Assembly (NCBI RefSeq): GCF_900188295.1
Contig: NZ_FZNM01000002.1
Coordinates: forward strand, 248,001-312,000
Direction of reading: 5' to 3'
DNA: 64,000 nt
From: Paracoccus sediminis
GTDB taxonomy: Bacteria; Pseudomonadota; Alphaproteobacteria; Rhodobacterales; Rhodobacteraceae
In this document: positions 8,512 to 17,192 of the stretch, one piece after another
Layout: each line of letters starts with the position of its first letter
Numbering within the stretch: position 1 is the first letter of the stretch
Notes under the pieces: model-generated
Told to the model about the DNA's origin: nothing
Seen by the model: only the letters and a program-made list of their open reading frames with translations
The model's database searches: none
Position numbers and translations under genes: made by a program

Positions 8512-9117
8512 TCAATTGCGCCGGGCCAGTTCGCTGTTGATCGAGAATTTCGACGCCGGGATCGACCCGCCCTCGCGCATCTCGCCCAGGATCACGGTGG
8601 TCTTCTGGCCGCTGTCGTCGGTGACGACCCACTGGCGCAACTGCGTCGGCCCGCCGGTGAACACCATCTGGATGTTGCCGTATTGCGGGTTCTGGGGATC
8701 CTGCGCGGTCACGACTGTGGCGTTCTTCGATTCGGCATGCGCCGTGACCATGTTTGCCCGGCCCAGGTCCACGTTCGCGTCCAGGATGATCGACAGAGGC
8801 GTCTGCGACAGCGGATATTGCTGCGGATCGCCCGATTTCGGATCGAACACCGCGACATTTCCGGCGGATGCCAGAACCAGCGTGTTGTCGTTGTTGTATT
8901 CGAACCGGACTCGCCCTGGACGCTGGATATAGACCGTCCCGGTCGAGATCGAGCCGTCGGGATTGACCTGCGTGAATTCCGACGTCGCCGTCGTCATCCG
9001 GTTCAGATAACGCGACAATTCGTTAAGCGGGATTTTCTCGGCAAGCGCGGGAACGGCAAGGCCAAGGACAAGGGCGGGCGCAAGGGCGAGGGATCTGAGG
9101 TTCATGACGCGGATCAT
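8512..9117 (-). CDS. LolA-family outer-membrane lipoprotein carrier-like protein
   Basis: A 201-residue periplasmic protein with signal peptide NLRSLALAPALVLGLAVPALA. The mature part carries LolA hallmarks: LNELSRYLNRMTTATSEFTQ at the start, GTVYIQRPGRVRFEYN in the middle and LRQWVVTDDSGQKTTVIL toward the end. LolA ferries lipoproteins across the periplasm to LolB. Either ATG 9117 (GGAAAGG immediately upstream) or ATG 9105 could be the start; both keep the signal peptide. It is divergent from the radical SAM gene, sharing a 125-bp intergenic region. Confidence 0.85.
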   Translation of the reverse strand: MIRVMNLRSLALAPALVLGLAVPALAEKIPLNELSRYLNRMTTATSEFTQVNPDGSISTGTVYIQRPGRVRFEYNNDNTLVLASAGNVAVFDPKSGDPQQYPLSQTPLSIILDANVDLGRANMVTAHAESKNATVVTAQDPQNPQYGNIQMVFTGGPTQLRQWVVTDDSGQKTTVILGEMREGGSIPASKFSINSELARRN

Positions 9118-9207
9118 ATCCTTTCCGAACGGGGATGCACATCACGACTGGCGGATGGTTCGGGCGTCAAACAATCGCAGGGACGTGAATGTTCCCGCAG
9201 CAGGCTG

Positions 9208-9242
9208 TTGAACAGAACACAGCAAGAACATATATTCCCCGC
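9208..9242 (+). promoter_or_regulatory. Sigma70-type promoter with LexA (SOS) box, predicted leaderless start
   Basis: A -35 TTGAAC (9208-9213), a 17-bp spacer and a -10 TATATT (9231-9236) form a near-consensus promoter. Inside the spacer is GAAC-ACAGCAA-GAAC (9215-9229), the reverse complement of GTTC-N7-GTTC, the established alphaproteobacterial LexA operator. Transcription is expected about 7 nt after the -10, which lands on the ATG at 9243, and no Shine-Dalgarno sequence precedes that ATG. The transcript is therefore probably leaderless and LexA-repressed. The sequence is direct evidence; the regulation is inference. Confidence 0.8.
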
Positions 9243-10475
9243 ATGGCACCGCGGACCCTCCAGCAGAAGCTTGCGATCCTGTCGGACGCGGCGAAATACG
9301 ACGCCTCCTGCGCCAGCAGCGGCACGACCCGGCGCGACTCGCGCGACGGCGGCATTGGATCATCGGGCGGCACGGGCATCTGCCACGCCTACACGCCGGA
9401 CGGGCGCTGCATCAGCCTGTTGAAGATCCTGATGACGAATTTCTGCATCTTCGACTGCGCCTATTGCATCAACCGCGTCAGCAGCAACGTCGAGCGCGCC
9501 CGGTTCACCCCTGAGGAGGTGGTGATACTGACGCTGGAATTCTATCGCCGCAACATGATCGAGGGGCTGTTCCTGTCCTCGGGCATCATCCGCAGCCCCG
9601 ATCAGACCATGGGCGACATGGTCCGCATCGCGCGGACGCTGCGGATCGAACACGGGTTCAAGGGCTATATCCACCTCAAGACCATCCCCAACGCCGCGCC
9701 CGACCTGGTGGCCCAGGCGGGGCTGTTCGCCGACCGCCTGTCGATCAACATCGAATTGCCCCAGGACGCCAGCATCCGCGAACTGGCCCCCGAAAAGCGC
9801 CCCGAGACGATCCGCGCCGCGATGGCCGACGTCCGCCTGTCGCGCGAGGCCGCGAAGGAGAAATCCCATACCGGCCGGCCTCCGCCGCGTTTCGCGCCCG
9901 CCGGCCAGTCCACCCAGATGATCGTCGGCGCCGACGCGGCCACCGACCGGGACATCCTGAAAACCTCGGCCAACCTGTATTCCGGTTATGACCTGAAGCG
10001 GGTCTATTATTCCGCCTTCAGCCCCATTCCCGACGCCTCCGCCGCGCTGCCGCTGGTCAAGCCGCCGCTCATGCGCGAACACCGGCTGTATCAGGCCGAC
10101 TGGCTGATGCGTTTCTATGGGTTCGAGGCCGACGAGATCGGCGCCGCCCATCCGTCGGGCTTTCTGGATCTGGCCATCGACCCCAAGCTGGCCTGGGCGC
10201 TTGCCAACCGGGCGCAGTTTCCGGTCGATGTGACGCGCGCATCGCGCGAGATGCTGCTGCGGGTGCCGGGCTTCGGCACCAAGACCGTGACGCGGATCTT
10301 GGCCGCGCGGCGCAACGGGCCGGTGCGATACGGCGATCTGCTGCGGATGGGGGCAATCATGTCCAAGGCGCAGCCCTTCGTGACGCTGCCTGACTGGCAT
10401 CCCGGCGCCCTGACCGACAGCGCGGGCCTGCGCGCGCGCTTTGCGCCGCCGCCCGAACAGTTGCAACTGCTGTGA
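9243..10475 (+). CDS. Putative DNA modification/repair radical SAM protein
   Basis: A 410-residue radical SAM enzyme. The 4Fe-4S cluster motif is CIFDCAYC (Cys68, Cys72, Cys75), following LLKILMTNF. Toward the C-terminus (about 330-360) VTRASREMLLRVPGFGTKTVTRILAAR splits into a helix-hairpin-helix DNA-binding element. This architecture is a known family annotated as a DNA modification or repair radical SAM protein and is nearly always paired with a UdgX/DUF4130 gene, as here. Start 9243 was chosen because the first residues MAPRTLQQKL fit the family; the upstream extension to 9189 would run through the promoter and LexA box. It overlaps the next gene at GTGA. The reaction is not established. 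Confidence 0.88.
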   Translation: MAPRTLQQKLAILSDAAKYDASCASSGTTRRDSRDGGIGSSGGTGICHAYTPDGRCISLLKILMTNFCIFDCAYCINRVSSNVERARFTPEEVVILTLEFYRRNMIEGLFLSSGIIRSPDQTMGDMVRIARTLRIEHGFKGYIHLKTIPNAAPDLVAQAGLFADRLSINIELPQDASIRELAPEKRPETIRAAMADVRLSREAAKEKSHTGRPPPRFAPAGQSTQMIVGADAATDRDILKTSANLYSGYDLKRVYYSAFSPIPDASAALPLVKPPLMREHRLYQADWLMRFYGFEADEIGAAHPSGFLDLAIDPKLAWALANRAQFPVDVTRASREMLLRVPGFGTKTVTRILAARRNGPVRYGDLLRMGAIMSKAQPFVTLPDWHPGALTDSAGLRARFAPPPEQLQLL

Positions 10476-11893
10476 TCCGCGTCGATCTGCCGCGCTTTGG
10501 CCGTTTCGAGGCCTGGCGCGACGCGGCGCGCCAGCTTGCCGGCAATCGCGTGGATCCGGCCCAAGTGACTTGGGCCGATGCCGACGCTCCGCCCGGCCTG
10601 TTCGGCGCCGATCCCCTACCGTCGCCCGGCCCGCACCCGGTGGCGGCAACGCGGGATTTCCTGGACTTGGCCCGCATGGCCGCCAGCCATTCCGATCCCG
10701 AACGCTGGGCGCTGCTGTATACGGCGCTGTTCCGGTTGCAGGACGACCGGGGCTTTGTCGCCAACCCCGCCGATCCCCTGACCGACCGGCTGGGGCGGAT
10801 GGCCAAATCCGTGCGCCGCGACATCCACAAGATGCACGCCTTCGTGCGATTCCACGAATTGCCCTCGGCTGGACCGCGCCGCAGCTTCGGCGCCTGGTTC
10901 GAACCCGAACATCCGATCCTCGAGGCCGGGACGCCGTTCTTTGCCAAACGGTTCGCCGACATGGACTGGCTGATCGCCACGCCCGAAGGCATCGCCCGGT
11001 TCGGCGGGGCCATCGCCTATGCGCCGCCCGCGCCGCGGCCGGATTTTCCGGCGGATGCCAGCCATACCCTGTGGCAGACCTATTTCGCCAACATCTTCAA
11101 CCCGGCCCGCATCAAGACCACGGCCATGCGGTCGGAAATGCCGCTGAAATACTGGAAGAACCTGCCCGAGACCGCGCTGATCCCCGAGATGCTTGCCGAT
11201 GCGCCCCGCAGGGTGCAGGCCATGCGCGACGCGGGCGCGACCAATGCCCCGGCTTTCGCCGCCCGCGTGACGGCCCGCATCCGCCAGATCCCCGACGACC
11301 GCCCGCCCGAGTCGCTGGAGGCGGCGCGCGACCAGGCCCTGCGCTGCACCCGCTGCGACCTGTGCCATGCCGCCACCCAGACCGTCTGGGGCGAGGGCGA
11401 TCCCGCGGCCCCCCTGATGATCGTGGGCGAGGCGCCGGGCGATCACGAGGATCTGCAGGGCCGCCCCTTCGTCGGCCCTGCCGGTCAGCTGTTGCGGCAG
11501 ACCATGGCGGGCGCGGGGCTGGACCCGGCGCGGGCCTGGATGACCAATGCGGTCAAGCATTTCAAGTTCGTCCCGCGCGGCAAGCGCCGCATTCACCAGA
11601 ATCCCGGCGCGGAAGAGATCCGGCATTGCAAGGGGTGGCTGGATCTCGAACGCCGCTTTGTCCAGCCCCGCCTGACGGTGGCGCTTGGCGCTACGGCGGC
11701 CTTTGCCCTGACCGGCAACCGCTTGCCCCTGACACCCCGGCGCGGGACGGTGGAAACCATGCTCGACGGCGGCCCGGTGCTGATTACCTGGCATCCCAGC
11801 CTGATCCTGCGGCTTGATCCGGCCGCGGCCGCCGCAGCGCGCGACCAGTTCGCCGCCGACCTGTCCCAGGCCGCCCGCCGTCTTGCCGCCTGA
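10472..11893 (+). CDS. DUF4130-UdgX fusion: covalent uracil-DNA-binding protein
   Basis: A 473-residue two-domain protein. Residues 1 to about 250 are the DUF4130 domain that accompanies the radical SAM partner. Residues about 285-473 are a family-4-like uracil-DNA glycosylase with GEAPGDHED (319-327), Cys292, Cys295 and Cys386 as likely iron-sulfur ligands, and HPS (441-443). The loop KRRIHQ at 371-376 is the UdgX signature: in UdgX the histidine, here His375, excises uracil and stays covalently bonded to the abasic sugar (family knowledge). The start is GTG 10472, overlapping the upstream stop as GTGA. With the LexA box upstream, the pair looks like an SOS-induced response to uracil or similar lesions. 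Confidence 0.9.
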   Translation: MIRVDLPRFGRFEAWRDAARQLAGNRVDPAQVTWADADAPPGLFGADPLPSPGPHPVAATRDFLDLARMAASHSDPERWALLYTALFRLQDDRGFVANPADPLTDRLGRMAKSVRRDIHKMHAFVRFHELPSAGPRRSFGAWFEPEHPILEAGTPFFAKRFADMDWLIATPEGIARFGGAIAYAPPAPRPDFPADASHTLWQTYFANIFNPARIKTTAMRSEMPLKYWKNLPETALIPEMLADAPRRVQAMRDAGATNAPAFAARVTARIRQIPDDRPPESLEAARDQALRCTRCDLCHAATQTVWGEGDPAAPLMIVGEAPGDHEDLQGRPFVGPAGQLLRQTMAGAGLDPARAWMTNAVKHFKFVPRGKRRIHQNPGAEEIRHCKGWLDLERRFVQPRLTVALGATAAFALTGNRLPLTPRRGTVETMLDGGPVLITWHPSLILRLDPAAAAAARDQFAADLSQAARRLAA

Positions 11894-11894
11894 G

Positions 11895-11960
11895 CTTTGC
11901 CTTGGCCCAAATATCCGCAGGGGTGAATTGGCCGCAGGCCAAGAGGGGGCGGCAGCCCCC
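11895..11960 (+). repeat. Dispersed repeat copy 1: conserved 22-mer plus GC hairpin
   Basis: The 22 bases at 11895-11916 begin CTTTGCCTTGG and end CAAATATCC; they recur at 58994-59015 with two differences. Both copies are followed on the same strand by a GC-rich palindrome, here GGGGGC-GGCA-GCCCCC at 11945-11960. This copy fills the gap between the convergent udgX-fusion and ubiH-like genes and may act as a bidirectional terminator. No T-run follows. Confidence 0.6.
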
Positions 11961-13181
11961 TTACAGCGCCCGCCCCAACAGCAGACGCGGCATCGGATCG
12001 ACCGACAGCCCCGCCGCCCGCCGCATGAAGCCCCGCCGCAAGGCGGGCACCGCCGTGACGATTCCCATGCCGACTCCGCGAACGGCAGATACCAACGGGT
12101 TTTCGGTGGCGAACAACCGGTTCACCCCGTCCATGCCCAAGGCCAGCGCGGTCGCGTCGAACCGCCGCCAGCCTTGGTATCGTTCCAGCACCATCTCCGA
12201 TCCGATATCCTCGCCCCGCCGGGCGGCATCGACCAGAACCTCGGCCAGCGCCGCCACGTCGCGCAGGCCCAGGTTCAGCCCCTGGCCCGCGATCGGATGC
12301 ACGCCATGGGCCGCATCGCCCACCAGGGCCACCCGGTCCGCGACATAGCGTTCAGCCAGCGAGAGGCTGAGCGGATAGGTGAAGCGCCCGCCCGCCAGTT
12401 CGATCCGGCCCAGGTAATCGCCAAAGCGCGGGCGCAACACGTCCAGGAACGCATCGTCCGGCAGCGCGGCGATGGCGCGGGCATTGGCATTGGTCTCCGA
12501 CCAGACGACGCTGCTGCGATTGCCGGGCAGGGGCAGGATCGCCAGTGGACCGGTGGCCATGAAATACTGCTGTGCGATGCCGTGGTGCGGGCGTTCGTGG
12601 GCAATGGCCGCGACCAGCGCCGTCTGGCCGTAACCCCACCCCTGACGCCGGATGCCCGCGCGCGCCGCCACCCCCGATCCGCGCCCGTCGGCGCCCACCA
12701 GCAGCCCGGCGCGCAGGCGGCGGCCGTCGGACAACACCACCTCGACCCCGCCCGCGGTGGATCCGTGACCTGTGACCAGCAGGTCCGGCAGATGCCGCAC
12801 CCGGTCCCGCATCGCCGCCAGCAGGGCGCGGTACAGGAACCGATCCTCCAGCATATGGCCGACCGGGCCTTCCTCGATCTCGGCGCTGTCGAAATGCAGG
12901 AAAAACGGGGCCGCGCCTTCGCCCGAACGGCCCTGGGACGCCTTGACCTGCCGGATCGGCTGGCTGTCGCCCGCCAGCCCGTCCCACAGCCCCAGCGCCT
13001 TCAGCAACCGCTGCGAGGCCACGGCCAGCGCATAGGCGCGCCCGTCGAAATTGTCGCTCGCCCGCGCATCCACCGGGCGCGGATCGACCACGGCCACGCG
13101 CAGGCCCGCGCCCGCCAGGGCCAGCGCCAGCGTGGGACCGTTCAGCCCGCCCCCGGCGATCAGCACATCCACATCAGTCAT
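11961..13181 (-). CDS. UbiH/UbiF/COQ6-family FAD-dependent ubiquinone biosynthesis hydroxylase
   Basis: A 406-residue flavoprotein monooxygenase. The FAD-binding Rossmann motif is at the N-terminus (DVLIAGGGLNGPTLALALAG), the middle motif is GADGRGSG, and the C-terminal motif ALVGDAAHGVHPIAGQGLNL closes the flavin site. This combination marks the ring hydroxylases of ubiquinone synthesis. Which ring position it hydroxylates cannot be told from sequence. The start at 13181 gives MTDVDVLIAGGG; the longer frame to 13349 lacks family character. The start region overlaps the 3' end of the epimerase-like gene by 8 nt, so the two are co-transcribed. Confidence 0.88.
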   Translation of the reverse strand: MTDVDVLIAGGGLNGPTLALALAGAGLRVAVVDPRPVDARASDNFDGRAYALAVASQRLLKALGLWDGLAGDSQPIRQVKASQGRSGEGAAPFFLHFDSAEIEEGPVGHMLEDRFLYRALLAAMRDRVRHLPDLLVTGHGSTAGGVEVVLSDGRRLRAGLLVGADGRGSGVAARAGIRRQGWGYGQTALVAAIAHERPHHGIAQQYFMATGPLAILPLPGNRSSVVWSETNANARAIAALPDDAFLDVLRPRFGDYLGRIELAGGRFTYPLSLSLAERYVADRVALVGDAAHGVHPIAGQGLNLGLRDVAALAEVLVDAARRGEDIGSEMVLERYQGWRRFDATALALGMDGVNRLFATENPLVSAVRGVGMGIVTAVPALRRGFMRRAAGLSVDPMPRLLLGRAL

Positions 13182-14088
13182 GGCGCGGATCCTGCACAGG
13201 CGCGGGGCGGAGTCCATGCGGCGAAGCGCCCCCGGACGCGGCCTCGGCCGCCAGGATCGCCGCCAGGCCGCTGCGATGGTCGGGATACCGCAGTTCGACC
13301 CCCAGATCCCGCTTGATCCGCCGGTTCGACACCCGCTTGCTGTCGGCATAGAACGACCGCGCCATCGGCGTCATCTGCGCATCTTCGAAGGCCACCTCGG
13401 GCGGGGGCGGCAGGCCCAGCAGATCCGCTGCATGGGCCAGCACGTCCTGGGGCGGGGCCGGGTCGTCGTCGCAGACGTTGTAGGCGGTGCCGGGCGCGGG
13501 CCGGTCGATGGACGCCAGCAGAACCTGGGCGATGTCCTCGGCATGGATGCGCGAAAACACCTGGCCCGGCTTGACGATCCGCCGGGCCGTGCCGTTGCGG
13601 ATCTTCTCGAAAGGGCCGCGGCCGGGACCATAGATTCCCGCCAGCCGGAAGATGTGCAGCGGCAGGCCCGCCTGATCCGCCAGGGCGCGCCAGTCCGCCT
13701 CGGCCCGGATGCGCGCCTGGCCGCGCGGGCCGGCGGCGTCCAGAGAGCTGTCCTCGTCCACCCAATCGCCATCCCGGTCGCCATACACCCCCGTCGTGGA
13801 CAGATAGCCCAGCCAGCGGGGCCGCGCCCGCGCCAGATCGTCGCGGAACGCCGCCAACACCGGATCGCCCAGCGGTCCGGGCGCGACCGAGACCAGGACC
13901 GCGTCCGCCGTCGCGATCTCGGACCGCAACCGCGACTCGGCGCCCGGCCAGGGGATCGGCGCGGCCCCCGCCGCCGCGACCCGGCCGGGATCGCGCCGCG
14001 TGGTGCCCAGAACCTGCCAGCCCCGCGCGCGCAGCAGCGGCGTCAGGAAACCGGCGCTGTAGCCGTGGCCGAAAACAAGCATCTTCAT
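13174..14088 (-). CDS. NAD-dependent epimerase/SDR family protein (YeeZ-like)
   Basis: A 304-residue extended-SDR-type protein. The nucleotide-binding glycine motif is FGHGYSAGFL near the N-terminus, WLGYLSTTGVYGD carries the family's Ser/Tyr region, and IFRLAGIYGPGRGP is the characteristic substrate-side motif. Relatives in proteobacteria are annotated as NAD(P)-dependent sugar-nucleotide epimerase-like proteins such as YeeZ, mostly without proven activity. The start at 14088 (MKMLVFGHG) puts the glycine motif at the usual distance from the N-terminus. It overlaps ubiH by 8 nt and is divergent from AMP nucleosidase. Confidence 0.82.
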   Translation of the reverse strand: MKMLVFGHGYSAGFLTPLLRARGWQVLGTTRRDPGRVAAAGAAPIPWPGAESRLRSEIATADAVLVSVAPGPLGDPVLAAFRDDLARARPRWLGYLSTTGVYGDRDGDWVDEDSSLDAAGPRGQARIRAEADWRALADQAGLPLHIFRLAGIYGPGRGPFEKIRNGTARRIVKPGQVFSRIHAEDIAQVLLASIDRPAPGTAYNVCDDDPAPPQDVLAHAADLLGLPPPPEVAFEDAQMTPMARSFYADSKRVSNRRIKRDLGVELRYPDHRSGLAAILAAEAASGGASPHGLRPAPVQDPRHD

Positions 14089-14180
14089 GACGCCAGCGTA
14101 ACGGCGCCGGGAGCCCGGCGCCAGACGCTTGCCTGCGCCCGGCCGCGCTGGCAGGGTCGCGGGAAAGAAGGACACCAAGA

Positions 14181-15665
14181 ATGGACTCGGATTCCCGCTA
14201 CCTGCCGGTCGAAACCCCCGATACGCCCGGACGAGAGCAATTCACGGACGCCCCTGCCGCCGTCGCGCGCCTGCAAGACCTCTATGCCCGATCGACGGGC
14301 TTTCTGCTGGACCGCTTCACCAAGACCCTGGAAGGCGATCGGCCCACGGCCCGCTATCGCGCCTTTTATCCCGAACTGCGCCTGACCGTGCCCACCCATC
14401 CGAAGGTCGATTCGCGCCTGTCGTTCGGGCATGTGGTGTCGCCCGGCAGCTATTCCGCGACCGTGACCCGTCCGGATCTGTTCGGGAACTATCTGACCGA
14501 ACAGATCGGCCTGCTGATCCGCAACCATGGCGTGCCGGTCGCGGTGGGCATCAGCGACACCCCGATGCCCGTGCATTTCGCCGTCGCGGCGCAAAGCGAC
14601 CTGGCCGTGCCCCAGGAAGGCGTCCTGGATTTTTCCCTGCGCGACGTGTTCGACGTACCCGACCTGAACACCATGAACGACGACATCGTGAACGGCGTCG
14701 CAGGCCCGATGCCGGACGGATCGCTGCATCTGGCGGCCTTTACCGCGCAGCGCATCGATTATTCCCTGGCGCGTTTGCAGCATTATACCGCCACGGCGGC
14801 GGATCATTTCCAGAACTTCGTGCTGTTCACCAACTATCAGTTCTATGTGGACGAGTTCGAGGCCTTTGCCCGCCGCGCCCTGGCCGATCGGTCGCTGGGC
14901 TATGACCGCTTCGTGGCGCCCGGAAACCAGGAAATCTCCGACCCCGAGGCGCCCCTGGCCGCGCTGACCAAGCTGCCGCAGATGCCGACCTATCATCTCA
15001 AACGCGCGAACGGGCAGGGGATCACGCTGGTCAACATCGGCGTGGGTCCATCCAACGCCAAAACCGCGACCGACCACATCGCCGTGCTGCGGCCCCATGC
15101 CTGGCTGATGGTCGGCCATTGCGCGGGGCTGCGAAACAGCCAGTCGCTGGGCGATTTCGTCCTGGCCCATGCCTATCTGCGCGAGGATCACGTCCTGGAC
15201 GACGACCTGCCGGTCTGGGTGCCGATTCCCGCCTTGGCCGAGGTGCAGGTGGCCTTGCAGGAAGCCGTGGCCGAGGTCACGCGGCTGGACGGATACGAAC
15301 TGAAACGGATCATGCGGACGGGCACGGTGGCCACCATCGACAACCGCAACTGGGAACTGCGCGACCAGTCCGGGCCGGTCCACCGGCTGTCCCTGTCGCG
15401 CGCGGTCGCCCTGGACATGGAAAGCGCCACCATCGCCGCCAACGGGTTCCGGTTCCGGGTGCCCTATGGCACGCTGCTGTGTGTCAGCGACAAGCCGCTG
15501 CACGGCGAATTGAAGCTGCCGGGCATGGCCACGGATTTCTATCGCACGCAGGTCGCCAATCATCTGCTGATCGGCATCCGCGCCATGGAAAAGCTGCGAG
15601 AGATGCCGCTGGACCGGATCCATTCGCGCAAATTGCGGTCCTTCAACGAGACGGCGTTCCTGTGA
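14181..15665 (+). CDS. amn: AMP nucleosidase
   Basis: A 494-residue protein matching AMP nucleosidase, which hydrolyses AMP to adenine and ribose 5-phosphate in purine salvage and energy-charge control. The N-terminal regulatory domain (about 1-180) includes FYPELRLTVPTHPKVDSRLS and FGHVVSPGSYSAT. The C-terminal catalytic domain is of the purine nucleoside phosphorylase type, with INIGVGPSNAKTATDHI and ALDMESATIAANGFRFRVPY, where DMES carries the family's substrate-binding glutamate. Length is normal. It is a single gene with its own 92-bp divergent upstream region; the next gene, HU, is 148 bp away. Confidence 0.93.
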   Translation: MDSDSRYLPVETPDTPGREQFTDAPAAVARLQDLYARSTGFLLDRFTKTLEGDRPTARYRAFYPELRLTVPTHPKVDSRLSFGHVVSPGSYSATVTRPDLFGNYLTEQIGLLIRNHGVPVAVGISDTPMPVHFAVAAQSDLAVPQEGVLDFSLRDVFDVPDLNTMNDDIVNGVAGPMPDGSLHLAAFTAQRIDYSLARLQHYTATAADHFQNFVLFTNYQFYVDEFEAFARRALADRSLGYDRFVAPGNQEISDPEAPLAALTKLPQMPTYHLKRANGQGITLVNIGVGPSNAKTATDHIAVLRPHAWLMVGHCAGLRNSQSLGDFVLAHAYLREDHVLDDDLPVWVPIPALAEVQVALQEAVAEVTRLDGYELKRIMRTGTVATIDNRNWELRDQSGPVHRLSLSRAVALDMESATIAANGFRFRVPYGTLLCVSDKPLHGELKLPGMATDFYRTQVANHLLIGIRAMEKLREMPLDRIHSRKLRSFNETAFL

Positions 15666-15813
15666 CCTTGCGTCAACCGGCCATGCGGCGCCTCCTTTCG
15701 CAGGATCTGGCGAAAAAGGCTTGATCTGTTGGTCAAAAACGTGTGTAGCAGGCGTTATGCCGCAAAAGGCGCTATTCGCAGGCCCGCAGAACAGGGCAGG
15801 AGGAGACAGATTC

Positions 15814-16113
15814 ATGGCTACGCCATCCGCGAAACCGATGACCAAGACCCAGCTTGTCGCGACCCTGGCCGAGGAAATGGGTTCCGACAAGAAATCGGCA
15901 ACGGCCGCGCTGGACGCGATCGCCGCGGTGGTCAGCCGCGAAGTCGCCGCCGGCGGCTCGGTCACGATCCCCGGAATCGGCAAGATCGCCTGCCGCGCCC
16001 GCCCGGAACGCCAGGTCCGCAACCCGCAGACCCAGGAAATGATGACCAAGCCCGCCGACAAGCAGGTCAAGGTGACGGTCGCCAAATCGCTGAAGGACAG
16101 CGTGAACAGCTGA
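15814..16113 (+). CDS. HU family DNA-binding protein
   Basis: A 99-residue nucleoid protein. The helical dimerisation part is MTKTQLVATLAEEMGSDKKS and the beta-arm begins VTIPGIGKIACRARPERQVR, with the conserved RNPQTQEMM that carries the DNA-contacting arm tip. HU bends and compacts DNA nonspecifically. ATG 15814 has AGGAGGAG 8 nt upstream, which decides the start over the 31-codon longer frame. The N-terminal tail MATPSAKP before the fold is a little longer than in E. coli HU. A strong intrinsic terminator follows 23 nt after the stop. Confidence 0.93.
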   Translation: MATPSAKPMTKTQLVATLAEEMGSDKKSATAALDAIAAVVSREVAAGGSVTIPGIGKIACRARPERQVRNPQTQEMMTKPADKQVKVTVAKSLKDSVNS

Positions 16114-16136
16114 TCGCCCCGACGGGTGGATGACAG

Positions 16137-16163
16137 GGCCGTGCCGATGGGCGCGGCCTTTTT
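16137..16163 (+). terminator. Rho-independent terminator after the HU gene
   Basis: A 9-bp stem (GGCCGTGCC at 16137-16145 with GGCGCGGCC at 16150-16158, one G-U pair) closes a GATG tetraloop and is followed directly by TTTTT. This is a textbook intrinsic terminator and isolates the HU gene from the EamA gene downstream. Confidence 0.88.
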
Positions 16164-16234
16164 CGTTATGCCCTTTCCGCCATCCCCCCGACCTGCTAGC
16201 CCTTCTGCATCATCTGCAAGACAGGGCCTTTCGC

Positions 16235-17131
16235 ATGGACATTCGCGCAATCGGCATGGGGGTGTTCTTTGCGGTGATGTGGGCGTCGGCCTTCACCTCG
16301 ACCCGGATGATCGTGACCGAGGTGCCGCCGCTGTTCGCCCTGGCCCTGCGGTTTCTGCTGTCGGGGACGATGGGCGTCATGATCGCCTTGGCTATGGGTG
16401 AAACCTGGCGCGCGCTGACGCGGGCGCAATGGCGGGCGGTGGTGATCCTGGGCCTGTGCCAGAACGCGCTGTATCTGGGCCTCAACTGGGTGGCGATGCA
16501 GTGGATCGAGGCGGGGCTGGCCTCGATCATCGCGGCCACCATGCCGCTGATCGTGGCGCTGCTGGGATTTCTGCTGATGGGCGAACGCCTGCGGCCGCTG
16601 GGCGTCGCGGGGCTGGCCCTGGGGCTGGTGGGCGTGGCGATCATCATGGGCGCGCGGTTGCAGGGTGGCAGCGACATGACCGGCATCCTGATGTGCTTTG
16701 CCGCGGCCCTGGCGCTGGCGGTGGCCACGCTGACGGTGCGGGGCGCCAGTTCGGGCGGAAACGTCATGATGGTGGTCGGGTTGCAGATGCTGGTCGGGTC
16801 CGCGACCCTGTGGATCATCGCCCCGATCCTGGAGGACTGGCAGGTCGACCCCAATCCGCGCCTGGTCTGGGCATTCCTTTATACCGTGATCGTGCCGGGG
16901 CTTGTGGCGACCTGGGTGTGGTTCAAGCTGGTGGGCCGGATCGGCGCCGTGCGGGCCGCGACGTTCCATTTCCTGACGCCGTTCTTCGGGGTGGCGACCG
17001 GCGCCTTGCTGCTGGGCGAACGGCTGGCCGCCAGCGATGTGGTCGGCGTGGGCATCATCATGGCGGGCATCCTGGCCGTGCAACTGTCCAAGGCGCCCGT
17101 GGCCCCGGTCCGCCGCGCCCCGCCCGCCTGA
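16235..17131 (+). CDS. EamA/DMT-superfamily transporter
   Basis: A 298-residue membrane protein with about ten transmembrane segments arranged as two EamA repeats: the first opens GMGVFFAVMWASAFTSTRM and the second covers about residues 150-285, containing TFHFLTPFFGVATGALLLGE. The repeat hallmark LLMGERLRPLGVAG in the first half matches LLLGERLAASDVVG in the second. Such proteins export metabolites or take up small solutes; substrate unknown. Start 16235 (MDIRAIGMG) is chosen because the upstream extension runs through the HU terminator. Confidence 0.85.
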   Translation: MDIRAIGMGVFFAVMWASAFTSTRMIVTEVPPLFALALRFLLSGTMGVMIALAMGETWRALTRAQWRAVVILGLCQNALYLGLNWVAMQWIEAGLASIIAATMPLIVALLGFLLMGERLRPLGVAGLALGLVGVAIIMGARLQGGSDMTGILMCFAAALALAVATLTVRGASSGGNVMMVVGLQMLVGSATLWIIAPILEDWQVDPNPRLVWAFLYTVIVPGLVATWVWFKLVGRIGAVRAATFHFLTPFFGVATGALLLGERLAASDVVGVGIIMAGILAVQLSKAPVAPVRRAPPA

Positions 17132-17192
17132 CGGAACAGGGGTCCGCGGGGCCGCGTTGTCGTTGCGCAATTCCTTGCCACCTTGGGGGCCT

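Noticed and set aside
15721..15749. TTGATC-N17-TGTAGC promoter for the HU gene
   Set aside because: The -10 matches the consensus poorly; the HU promoter could not be fixed from sequence.
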